This document shows, one piece after another, positions 12,180 through 22,860 of a DNA stretch of 64,000 nucleotides (position 1 is the first letter of the stretch; every line of letters begins with the position of its first letter). The stretch covers positions 186,001 to 250,000 of the forward strand of contig VXAZ01002374.1 in the NCBI GenBank assembly GCA_013399875.1, read 5' to 3'. The stretch is from Gymnorhina tibicen (lineage: Eukaryota; Chordata; Aves; Passeriformes; Artamidae). The translations under genes and the position numbers were made by a program. The notes under the pieces are model-generated. The model was not told the origin of the DNA, did no database searches, and saw only the letters and a program-made list of their open reading frames with translations.

Positions 12180-14169
12180 TTCACCTACACACTCATGTGA
12201 TGTAGAGAGAGCTAACAACTCTGTGATTATGATGTTAAGCGAAGGGTACAGCCCAACATTTTGTGCCTTTGCTGTTACATAAGTGCTATGAAGAGAAAGA
12301 TACTTCCTTGTGCTTTGTTTTGCCTCTTCAAATTATAAGATCTCTGAGGTATGGGTTGATGGGTTGATCATGGACGTATATATCAAAGTATTCACTGGAG
12401 ACAAGTCACAAGCAGGACTTCTAGGAGTTATTACGTACCAAATAAATAGTATTGATGAAGGAATATGGACTGCTAAGAAGTGAAGGAAAATACTACCTCT
12501 TCTGCTGTGAAGTCAAAATTAAAAGAGCATATGTGGTCTTTGCTTTTCTCCCCATGGGTGTTGTGTATTCTCACAGCCTTCAATAACCATTTTAGAGCAG
12601 GACAGCTGACCTTCGAAAGTAAATACAATTAAAGCTGAACAAATCAGGTAATTAAAATAAAAACATGACTTGACAAGCAGCCTCTGGACAGAATTACAGT
12701 TCTATACACAGCCTTCTCATTCAATTAGGATGATTTGAAATGGTAAAAATATTTGGTTTACTTTTTCTCAATATTTGTGGGACACTCCAATTCTAAGCTG
12801 TATTTAAAAAGTTCTTTAGAAAGAAAGATTCTTTAGAAGGGAAAAAGTAGTTCAACTTAGGTATTGGGTTCTTGCATCCATCACTTGAAAGGATATTAAC
12901 AAGGTGTTACCAGAGGTACCTGGGCCCTTTTTCCACTCAAATCTCTCGTGATACAGGCTTTCCCTCCCTGGCACGGCCTCCTTCCCTCTCCTGCTCTTTT
13001 GCTACAGCCTGTTAGCAGCTCAGTAATTGGCACAGCTGCAGAGCTGTGCAGAGAGGAGCATGTGCTGGTCTTCTGCCCCTCCCTTCTCTTTCTCTAATTT
13101 GGGAGAAGTGCAGGTAGCAGCCTCCCAGCTCTAAGGGAATGAACAGAAAGATACTGTGAAAGGTGAGAGCCAGGGATGGGAAAACATCATGTCCGTAGAA
13201 AGACAGGGACTCGAGACTAATGCTATGAATGTTGCTGTAGTATTACCACATCATAGTATTGGCATCAGCACTTAAAATCAAGAAAGACACTTCACTGTCA
13301 CCTGTCACTAGTGCATTGCCCAAACTGATATTCACAAAGCAGGGATGATTTGCAAGGTACAGAAAAAAAGGTGAGCAGAGAAATCCAGAATGTGCCACTG
13401 AAAACATGCAGGTCAACCCTGAAACATAAGGTCAGAGAGGGGAACCAACACACCCTGGATCTGCAGGACAACAATAAATTTCTATGACCAGAGCAGATCT
13501 TATAGCATCAAAAAAATTGGGTCAAATTCCTGTTGAAACAGCTTCTGAAAGCTCTTTAATCCCATTAAAACCAATTTGAGCAACACCCTATAAAGCACAG
13601 AATGCTCAGACATACAATCAAGAGAGAACCATAATTGAGTTTAGATAGATTAGACACATAATATGATCTGGTGAAATCCCTGGTGCTACTTCCATGCATA
13701 AAAGTTTCGCAGGAACAGGCACATGGTGGAACCACGAGTCCCAAACAGACAGGAGACCTGGAATGGTTTGGATGTGTCTGGCAAAAGGAGCTGTTTGTGC
13801 AGATTTGCTTGGGGTGCAGGTCACAGAGCAGTGTCTGCAGGGCTGTGTTTTTTAGCAGTGTCACTGTACCACCTTGGAGGCTAAGTGCCATTCTGCCCTG
13901 GGATACAAGTCATGGCACAAAGGCGCCTGAGCTAGGGGAGATCCAAGCTGGCACATCTGGGGGGCACAGCTCCACCAACACGGATCCCACAGCAGCGTGG
14001 TGGCACTGACATGGTGCAGCACCATCCTTGTCAGAGACACGCAAGAGCCTGGCACTTTCTCAACCATGCAAGCACGGCTCTACAATGCTGTAGCTGGGCT
14101 GCCTCTGCTCCTAGCAGGAGCTCAGGTGCTGCTGGCCTGGGCATCTCTGCACTGTGTAGAAACATCTTG
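12180..14169. other. Unique DNA with a GC-richer stretch, no gene recognised
   Basis: 12.18-12.9 kb is AT-rich and featureless. From about 12.94 kb the GC content rises, with pyrimidine-rich blocks and a perfect 7-bp inverted repeat around GCAG at 13031-13048 containing a CAGCTG E-box. 13.62-14.16 kb is also GC-rich and open in several frames on both strands (up to 112 codons), which is what GC-rich random sequence does. None of those frames resembles a protein family, and CpG is not enriched to the eye. Confidence 0.5.
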
Positions 14170-14262
14170 TCCCAAACTTAGACCCTCATTGTGCAAAGTA
14201 TTTGACAAACACAGCACAGAAAGATACCTTGCCCCAAGGAGTTTACTGTCTAAATAAAATGG
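14170..14262. repeat. Old amniote interspersed repeat fragment
   Basis: The blocks 'accctcattgtgcaaagtat', 'gacaaacacagcacagaaag' and 'cttgccccaaggagtttact' follow in order the widespread sauropsid repeat that reads '...ccccattgtgctaggcgctg', 'tacaaacacagaacaaaaag', 'tccctgccccaaagagctta', then 'caatctaa' (here 'tgtctaaat'). Order and spacing agree over about 90 bases. I cannot name the database family with certainty. It is a fossil fragment with no coding content. Confidence 0.65.
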
Positions 14263-15120
14263 AACTAGTGTAGAGTGCACATTGCTCAGTGTATAAAGCA
14301 GTGCTTGTCACTTTTTCTGCCAGCAATGTGCCAGAAGTCAAGCTATTAAATTGCAGTTAGCAGATGGGCTAGGTACTCCCGTTGCTTTTGCAGAGTGCCA
14401 CACAGCGACCACGGCTCTTCATCATACACCTGACTCTATCAAAAATCCATTTTATGGTCCTAAAGAGTGATAGAATATCTCTAAGCTCGATGAGTTATAT
14501 GCCCCTCATTAATATACCCTTTATTTTCAGGGAGCTCCCATCTTTTGAGGTGAAGATTACTCGAGGTTTTAATAAATGAACTGCTGCAAAGGAACATGTT
14601 GCCTTCCTCCTCCTAAAAAGATGCTATTTATATCAATAATCCTATTGTGAGTGTTACTCCAAACCTCAGAACAGAACAGTGACAAGTTAACCAACCACTT
14701 TTGTAATAACATTTACTGCCCTTTATGAAGTTAACAAATCTATTTTTCAAATTTCAGTCATTTAGAATACAAAGGGAAAAGCCATTTTTTCATATGATAA
14801 AATGTAGCTGCTGCTGGAATCAAAGAGTCAACCACATTCTTTTCATTAATTTGATTATTCTGAAATGATTGATAAGATTAATTAAAACTGGTTTGATTCA
14901 GAGATCTTCAGAGGACCCATCTACACAACTCTTGCAATTTCCACTTGAATAAAAATGGAACAGCATCTATAGGGAGACAGATATACCCAGCATGCCTCTT
15001 TTCCACTCTAACTGTATGATAGTTATTATGCCTATTATTCTCCTTGTGAAGTCTCAGTCCATCAGGAATATTTTGAGACTCTTTTTAGTAGGATATAGAA
15101 GGAAAAAAATACAAACCTGT
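14263..15120. other. AT-rich DNA with homeodomain-like motif cluster, no gene
   Basis: No gene recognised. Around 14838-14895 several TAAT and TGATTGAT-type words are packed together ('ttgattattctg', 'gattgataag', 'attaattaaa'). This is the kind of AT-rich cluster seen in developmental enhancers, but it is also expected in AT-rich DNA. Confidence 0.4.
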
Positions 15121-15250
15121 GAGAGAAAGAAAGGAAGAAAGAAGGAAAAGCAGGGAGAGAAGGAAGGAAGGGAGGCAGGAAAGAGAGAAAGAGGAAAGAG
15201 GAGAGAGAGAAAGAAAGAGATAAAAGAGGAGAAAGAGAAGGAAAGAAAAA
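15121..15250 (+). repeat. Polypurine (GA-rich) low-complexity tract, 130 bp
   Basis: 130 bases with only three pyrimidines (15151, 15176, 15221), made of irregular GAAA, GGAA and GA units. Both strands are open over it, giving Lys/Glu/Arg-rich and Ser/Phe/Leu-rich translations that are pure low complexity. Tracts of this kind can form triplex (H-DNA) structures and vary in length between individuals. Confidence 0.95.
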
Positions 15251-18200
15251 CCTCAAAGCTTAAGTGTAATTTGAACCAATTAAAAAAGCTCAGCTAGTGT
15301 GCATTGAACCTTTTGGGGAATAGATAATTTCACCTCCCAGAACAAAATGCCTTAAAGACTTCCTTTAAAGCTGTGAATAAGCAGTAGTTTTTCATCCCTT
15401 CCCTTCTCTTTCCTGGTCTGTGATCTAGAGTTAAGGGTACCTGATAAACCAATAGTATTTGCATAAATAAAATCAAGCTTTTATTACCAGATCAAGGCTA
15501 AAGTCTTCAATATTATTCACATAAAATACTATGATTAGGGAGGGCTTCATCCACTCTCTGGATCCACGGATGTTCCTGAGTGTGTCTATGAAAACCTCTA
15601 AGAAGTCATTTATTTTCCCATTTCATAATGTGTCCTGCTGTTGATTAGTCTTCAATCTAACTGTCCTGCTTCTATAAATAAAACATCCTGTGGAAGGGCG
15701 TGGGTGATGCAGAGTTCCCACCACTCTCTTCCTTACAGTTTTTTTGTCTCAATATTCTCCCTGAGATGATACTTTTGTAATATCTCAGTAGCATCACACT
15801 ATTTAAACTAGTTTCAGTAACCATCAAGAAAATATAATCAAACACATTGCTGTGTCTTATCGCTGTTATGACAGGTAAGAACATAATCCAGCCGAATTTT
15901 AGATATGTGTCTAATTTAAAAACCCCAAACATTTAGCACACTGCTATTCAGTAAATAGGCTTCAGAGGTCTTTGATATTAAACATGCATGTAGGTGTTTT
16001 ACTAAATTTGGTCCCATAAAGAGCAATATACTTAATGGGTATCAAAGGGGGAAAGTAACTGTTTAAAGAAATAAAAAGAAATATGTAGGAAACTTCAGGA
16101 GATTGAAGTAACAGTATTGATTAAATAAAACAGTTCTTACTGTATCTCATGCTGATGATGCCAGTCATGAAATATTGCAAGGCAGTGAAAACCTGTTCCT
16201 TATCTCAAGTCAGTGAGAGGTTTTGGCATTTACTTTATTGCGCCCAGATTTTTTTTCCAGACTTTTTCTCAGCCATTTATGTGATTAGAGTAATGCACAT
16301 GCATAACAGATGTACTTTATGCCACCACAACATTATGGTTTAGTCAGAGTGCGCATTAAATCTGTCTTTTCAATACTATGCAAGGATTTCCATATCTGCA
16401 TGAGTCTACCTTTAGTAAGCTCATGTACAATGTAGGCCAACATTTGCATGTGAAAAGTCATCAAAAATCGGGAGGAAAAGTGCCTACCTCAGTAATTTTT
16501 AAATAACTCAGGCCATTAATTGGTAACCTTTGTTTCTCCTACTTGCACAGCCATAAATTAGTTTTATGGATTAAGTATATTTGAACTTTTAAAAATGCTT
16601 TTATAGCTTAGAAAGCAAAATACTGTATTTGCAATCACACTTCAAAAACGGTGGAAGATAGGTGTGAAAGCATCTTGGAACTGATTAGGACTCTAATATC
16701 TTGATACAAATTGTTACTGGAAAAATCAACCTGGTTAATAATTGCAGCAACAGCCGAAAGGTTAATGGAAGAAAATATTACAATTAGTAAAATCAGTGTT
16801 TACAACAGAAAATTCAGCATGTTATTTGTTTATAAAGGAAAGCTTTAGGAAAACAACAGCCATCAGCCACTGTATGGCACACCAGCTAAAACAGAGAATA
16901 TGAGAAACCTTTAGTATTATGATAAAACTGTAACTTCCTTGAGTGCTATAGATTTCATTACCAGTTTGATGACACTTATGGAGCCCCAACATAATATTTT
17001 AAGCTGGAGTAATCGCAGGTAACTGTCAACTTTCCTGACGGGGTGGTGTTAACAGATGCAAAATGCATCCACAGCAGGTGGGTCTTAGAACCAGGTCTGG
17101 CCTATGGGGCAGCACTGTGCTGGTGGGGATGGACTTGTGTGCTGCATGGCTGAGGTTTTGCAGGAGCAAGTTGTGGTTTAAAACATATTTTGACTTTTGT
17201 TTCCAGAAGTGACCAGAAGGGAAGAGCTGGATTCTCAGGCAGTGGTTACTCAGCACTTAAAACAGTTTCATATGGTACAATACAGTCCTGTGCCGTAGGA
17301 CTCTGCTGGCCTTGGAACACCCCCAAATAGTGTTATCATTCACATAGTACTGTATGAAGCAAAATAACATCACAGCAGCAAGGAGTCAGATGTAGAGCTC
17401 ATGGAAATTGCTGCTAGTGCTTGCTACAGAATCCTCTAGAGGAAGCTCTCACTACTGCTGAAGAAAAAGATTCCTGAACTGCCTACCCCCTTACCTGAGT
17501 CACGCAATTCAAAACCAACCAGCCAGCGAACTCTGTGGTTACCTTTGCTTGCCTTGTGCTCTACAGTCATTTCCAACTTGTCTTTTCAAGCATGATAAGG
17601 CAAGGTGTTAAAAGAACAAACCATGAAACCATGAGTGTTTTGCATAATTGCATGACTCCAGGAGATGGAGCCTTAACAATGCCATTTCTGGATGTATCTG
17701 TACTAACTTCTGCTTCTCTCACTACGCTTGGTTTGAAACTGGCAGTATCTTTGTTGCTGGACTCTCTTCTACCAGGGGAGGCTGAAGGTATATTTTTTTA
17801 CAACTCTGAACAGTTAGACATCTTCCCAGATAAAGCAGCACCATGTGGTCAGAACAGAAAATATTTCCCAGCCTGACTGCCTTGCAGAGTAGTTTCACAG
17901 GCACATTTTTCTTTCCCCACCATGGATCTCCTGCCCTGAACTGGTGCTCAACAAATTTCAGAGGACATTTGAATATCTGCTTCTGCTCCATACTGGAGAG
18001 AAACCAGATGGAGAAACTTTTTGGTGCTGTCAATATTATGGAGACCAGGGGCCTAATAATTGTCTCTTGGCAAACACTTTCAAGTTTACAGTGGTGGGTC
18101 CTACCACAGTGGGAAAAGGTCTTCTGCTTCACTTATCCAGGCTTTGTTCCAATTCTCTTTCAACTTGGGCACTTTGGTTTTGGCTGCTAAAGTGAGGGAA

Positions 18201-19567
18201 TGGGATCAGCACTGCTCCTTTACTGTAACACAGTTGCTTGAGCTTATCATTTTTCACCAGCTTTGTGAAGGCTCTGGATCATAGTTCACTTCTTCACAGA
18301 TGCTGTGAAACATGTGACACAACAGCTTCTCAAAGGGTTTTTATGCTATTGGCCCAAACTTTAGGAGAAAAGGTAAATGGAGCTAAAGGAAATAGTGCTA
18401 TAAGTATATGCATTTACTTACCTAAGTTTTTTCCCCTGTTCTTGAGCATTTATCTGAGTCCTTTTAGGCTTTCAGGATCTTGCCTTTCCCCTTGCATATA
18501 GACTTGCATTGATTTCCCTTAAGCTCCTGGCATCCCATCTTATTCCTGCAGCCACTGAGGTAGCAGAGCACTTCTTCCCAATAAATGAGATGACAGGAGA
18601 ACTTAAGACCTTTTCCTCTGTAATCACCAGATTTCTTTGTCAGATAATCAGTTACTCAGTTACCAGCTCATGAGGGCAGGTGATTTTTCTGGTTGGCAGC
18701 CAGCCCCTCACCTCTGACTAACTTTGGGTGAAGAGATAACAGAGGCTCAACAACTTTCTATTGTTACCTCTGTCTTCATCATGTGAAATCCCAGTCCAAG
18801 CAGGAGATAAAAAGGAGGGCTAATCAACCCATTCCTCATGGATATTTTGATTAAAAAAATATAAAAATAGAATTCCACGTTTCTGAAATCTATATGCAAA
18901 AATTCACCAAAAATTCACCAAATTCATCAAAGAGGAAAATATTATTTGTACAGTGAAGGACTTTTCCAGCTGTTGTAGAGATCCTATTCATATGCCACTA
19001 GGTTGACTAGTTTATTCAGATGAACATTTTTACCTGTTTGGACATGTTTTTATCTTGATGCAGCAGAAGGCTGATAGAGCTTTTCATCAGTCAGACTGAA
19101 TCAATCCATCAATCAAATATTGGTGCATGACTAGCAAGTGAAATCTATCCTTAGTCTATCAGTCTTTCATTCCTCCCTATCTTCAAAGTCACCCGCTCCT
19201 ACAGACCAATTAATGCAGAGGCTGACAGTGGTACTCTTGCTTTGATTTCTTTGTGACAGAGTATCCAAAAGTATTTCTTGGCTTGTTCTAGCACTTACTT
19301 TCCTTTGCTTAGTGGCTCAGCAACAAACATGCACACTATTGCTAATTAATATGTTTGAAATTCTATCCTGGCCCACAGCACCGAAAAAAAATCTCAGAAG
19401 TCTTTGACTAGAGTAGCTATTAATCAGCCCTAAGCCTTTGCATTTGTCCTAATTCAAAGCATTTGTTTCACAACATATTTTCTGCATTCCACACCAGTGT
19501 TGATCAACATAGGTTTCAAAATCCTTGTTTATTTTATTTTACAGCATGTCAGTCTGGGAAGTTAGAC

Positions 19568-19609
19568 AAAAAAGAAAAAGAAAAAGAAAAAGAAAAAAGA
19601 AAAAAAAGG
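19568..19609 (+). repeat. (AAAAAG)n simple repeat
   Basis: 42 bases of uninterrupted purine, mainly A5G units, directly after 'aagttagac'. It could be the decayed A-rich tail of a retroposon, but nothing recognisable precedes it. Confidence 0.9.
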
Positions 19610-20632
19610 CTGTTTATTTGTCTCATGCTGGGGAATTTCAGACTCCAGCAGGGTTCAATGGAGTGTGTGTCACCATCACAGAGCGTGCTAAGGAGGCACA
19701 CTGAGTGGGAGCTGGTGATGAGAGAGAAGGAGCAGAAGTCTGTGTCTGGCAGCGGAGAAGACACAAAGGAAAACAAACAACAGACTTTGCAGAGAAGCCT
19801 CTTTCATCCTGTACAATGGATGCGTGTTTTTATTGGCCTGCATTGTCCATTCTTCTGCATAAAGGGAAGTAGCCTCTTGCCACAAAACTCAACCCTTCCA
19901 TGCAGAGAAGGTGTCAGTTCCACAGAAGCTCTTCTGTGTGGCCTCTGAAGACCTCAGGAAAGACACTAGGGCGGTCTCCAAACTGATATGCTGCCTGGGA
20001 TATGGGGAGAAGCAACATAATAAGCTGTTCTCCTCCAGCTCTGTAATTCTCCTAGAAAAATTAATAAACCAACCATTATGCAGGTGCGGCCACCCCAGGA
20101 CTCCTGAGGCACTAAGGGTGGATCTGGGAAGCATCTCTCTAAAATTTTGCAACCAGAGTAGAGGGATATTTGAGATGCTTTCTTTGCCTCAGATCTCTCC
20201 CACACACATTGACTCTCTGGACAGAGGCTAAAATGTTGTTGTGAGCCATGACTTATCCCTTCCTTTTCTGCAATACTTCTCTGTAAGAATAATTTTTGCC
20301 CCTGCAGTTAATTGGATTTATTAAAATAGCAGGTATTTTTACAGTATGCTGACATGTTCCACAGGGTCTGGTATCTCTAACATTCATTGTATGATAACAC
20401 TGTCAAAATAATACAGTATTACCTTCAAAAGACAGTACACTTTTAAGGAAAAATACCTACCTATTTCCAGGAAAGTGTAACTGTGAGAGAAACACAACTA
20501 CAGCTGAAGCTGCAGCTGAAGTTGGTCTGCCCAGTTTTTGAAGGAGATTCACGGAGAAGATAGGGAAAATAGGTCATAACTTCACTTGAATAAAAAGTAG
20601 AAGCTTTTAAAGACGCATATGCTAAATAGGCA

Positions 20633-20700
20633 AAAAATTAAATAAATAAATAAGAACACCCCCCCCAAACCCAGACCAACAAAACAAAAATATCCCACCA
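20633..20700 (+). repeat. A-rich and C-rich low-complexity block
   Basis: An AAAT-unit run ('aaattaaataaataaataag') is followed by a run of eight or nine C and then by A/C-rich text ('aaacccagaccaacaaaac'). A/C mixtures of this kind recur at 40.24-40.32 and 63.41-63.45 kb. It has no coding meaning. Confidence 0.8.
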
Positions 20701-22794
20701 CTAAACTCCCACCCAAAAAAGAAAGGAAAAGGTTTAAATCCAACTGCAGTCTTGCCCACTATGTCCTTGCAGCTTTTATATTTGACTTGCTATAACTCAC
20801 TGTCCGGCAGCTAAACCTGCCTGATCTTTTGGGAAAGCCTTCCTATCACCTCTGAAGCAAATGCTCCCATCTGTCACACAGGTCTCCTGCTCCTCTGAGC
20901 AACATCAGCACCTCACTCCAGGAAGGAGCCATTTCCCCCACCCACCCAGAATTTGTCCGACCTATTCTTACAAGAATATATAACTTAGTACAGATAAATC
21001 AAAAAGATACTCCCCTTCATAGCAATTCAACATTGCCAGCTTTTTAAGCAGTGCTTTCACCTCACCTTGGCTATGCAAAATGTTTATGACTTAAATGGCA
21101 GGAAATATTACTTATTTGGCTGATTTCTCCTCTGCTCCTCCGGGAGCACTCAGAGGACTTATTGGAGGCTGAGACAAAACCAGTCTTATCTATAGCACAT
21201 CACTGCTTAGAGCAAATATTGTTTCTAGCTTCTGATTCCCTTTTTCCCTAAGGTAAGTTTAACTCTCATTAAGTTTAGGCATTTAGTTTGCCTTTACTTT
21301 GTTCCCTCCTTAAAGTGCCTAAAAGCAAAACATAGTGCTCTGTCCCTGTTTCCTCTTGGTGTGGAAAGATTTCTGCATTTTTATCCAAAAAGAAAAATAG
21401 AAATGAAAAACTGTGTGGTTCTTGTTTTGGTTTGGGTTTTTTACACAATTTGCGATTCCTTTCTGTTGTACTGGAAGACTCAAGCTGACACAGACACTAA
21501 CAGGGGTAACATAACAAGGAAAACTGAACTTCCTCAGGCTCAAGATACACTTGCAATGTCTTTAACCTTGCTGCCATTTTCTCCTCAATACAAAAATGTC
21601 CATCTGGAGTTTGAACACAGCTTACACTTCTACTTAAACAGCAGATTCACTGATGTTTTCATCTTAAACCTTTTCAGGTTCCTTGCAGGAGAATTAAGAG
21701 TTTTATGTCTCTGTATCCATCGTCATTATGTTACAACTCCAGTAAGTCATGCTTTGGAAAAGCCTACCATTTAGGCTTTACATTCTCATTTCAGAATTAG
21801 ACTCTCATTTCTGACAAGCACCGTTGAAAGGGGTGGGAGGAGAAGGTGTGAATGGGAAAAGAAAGTGAGGAGGAAAACAAAAATATATTTGAGCTTGTGT
21901 TTCCCAATGATAAAGATGTAAAATTTGGGACAGGAGTTAGATTTTAAGGAGATCATTTGGGACAAAGAAGGAGGGAGAGTAAGGGTGAGTGAGATTTATA
22001 TGTTTTTTATTTTTTTGTTCATCTTCAGAATTGGTGTTACTCAATGTATAGATGCAATGTATTTACCCACATTTAGAATTAGTACATGACCATAGTAAAA
22101 ATCAGTACTTAATTCTTGCACAGAATACTTTTCACCATAGCAGTAGATCAGACAGCAAAATGCAAAGTTTGGTAAACAAGTCTCTTACTCTAGTTATAGA
22201 AAAAGGATGTTTTTTTGGTGAGGCAGCAAATGTAGTCCAGATTTCCTAATCTTTCAGATCAGTATGTGTACTTCTAGACCATTAAGCACTACAAAAATCA
22301 ATGAACTACATGTTGTAATATGAGAGTAGGAGTGTCTTACAGCTTGTCCTTGAAAGATGTTTGTATTGACAGCAAACAACCCAAAAGACAAAGCCTGCAC
22401 CATGACAATTCCACAAAATCACTTAAAAAAACAAAAAGAGTAACAATCCTCAGGGCTTCAAACCTTCCAAATGAAGGAATTAAAATCCCTATAAAATGTC
22501 TAACCCCAGAGGCTTTTTACTGTAGAATTATCACTGGTAAATATATAGATTATTTAATTAATCCACTCGGTTGTAAGTTGTCTGCTCTTTTATTTTCCTT
22601 CTGTGCCTCACTTTGGTGGTTTGAGCCCCCTGGCACCTTCAGAAATTGCTGAGAGCTGTCTGGTAGAAAGGATCAGAAGTTCACAGGCACAGGTGGATAT
22701 GGTGTAAGGGACCTCATCCCAATGTCTCAGTCCCATCTCTGCTCAACACTTGCCCCTTGGATGCAGTCCTGAGTTCAAAGGCACACCCAAAGTG

Positions 22795-22860
22795 GCACCC
22801 CAATGGTACAGTCTTGCCAGCTTTGCTTTTAATGAGATCAGGGTTTCACTAGGCTCTGGA
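22795..22860 (-). repeat. Possible fragment of the 'cattgaagtcaatgg' sauropsid repeat
   Basis: Read on the - strand, 'tagtgaaaccctgatctcat' followed by 'taaaagcaaagctggcaaga' and later 'accattggggtg' parallels the old palindromic repeat 'gtgaaatcctggccccat', 'tgaagtcaatggcaaaac', 'cattgacttcaatgggg'. The order is right but divergence is high. Confidence 0.35.

Larger units (their letters stand above)
15251..22794. other. Unique DNA with small simple repeats, no gene recognised
   Basis: No supported gene. Open frames up to 161 codons exist (19463-19948, +), but that one runs through the AAAAAG repeat and has no recognisable domain. 17722-18190 is open on both strands. Its + frame contains HTGEKP at about 17992-18009, the C2H2 zinc-finger linker, but without proper flanking Cys/His spacing. 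A short direct repeat of 'aaattcacc' words lies at 18898-18927. Confidence 0.5.

Noticed and set aside
13565..14110. Overlapping frames of 68 to 112 codons on both strands
   Set aside because: All frames are open because the stretch is GC-richer. None looks like a known protein, and the region ends in an old repeat.
14992..15297. Lys/Glu/Arg-rich 101-codon frame
   Set aside because: Translation of the polypurine tract.
19463..19948. 161-codon open frame, the longest in the window on the + strand
   Set aside because: It runs through the (AAAAAG)n repeat, giving a Lys/Glu run, and the rest has no protein-like pattern.
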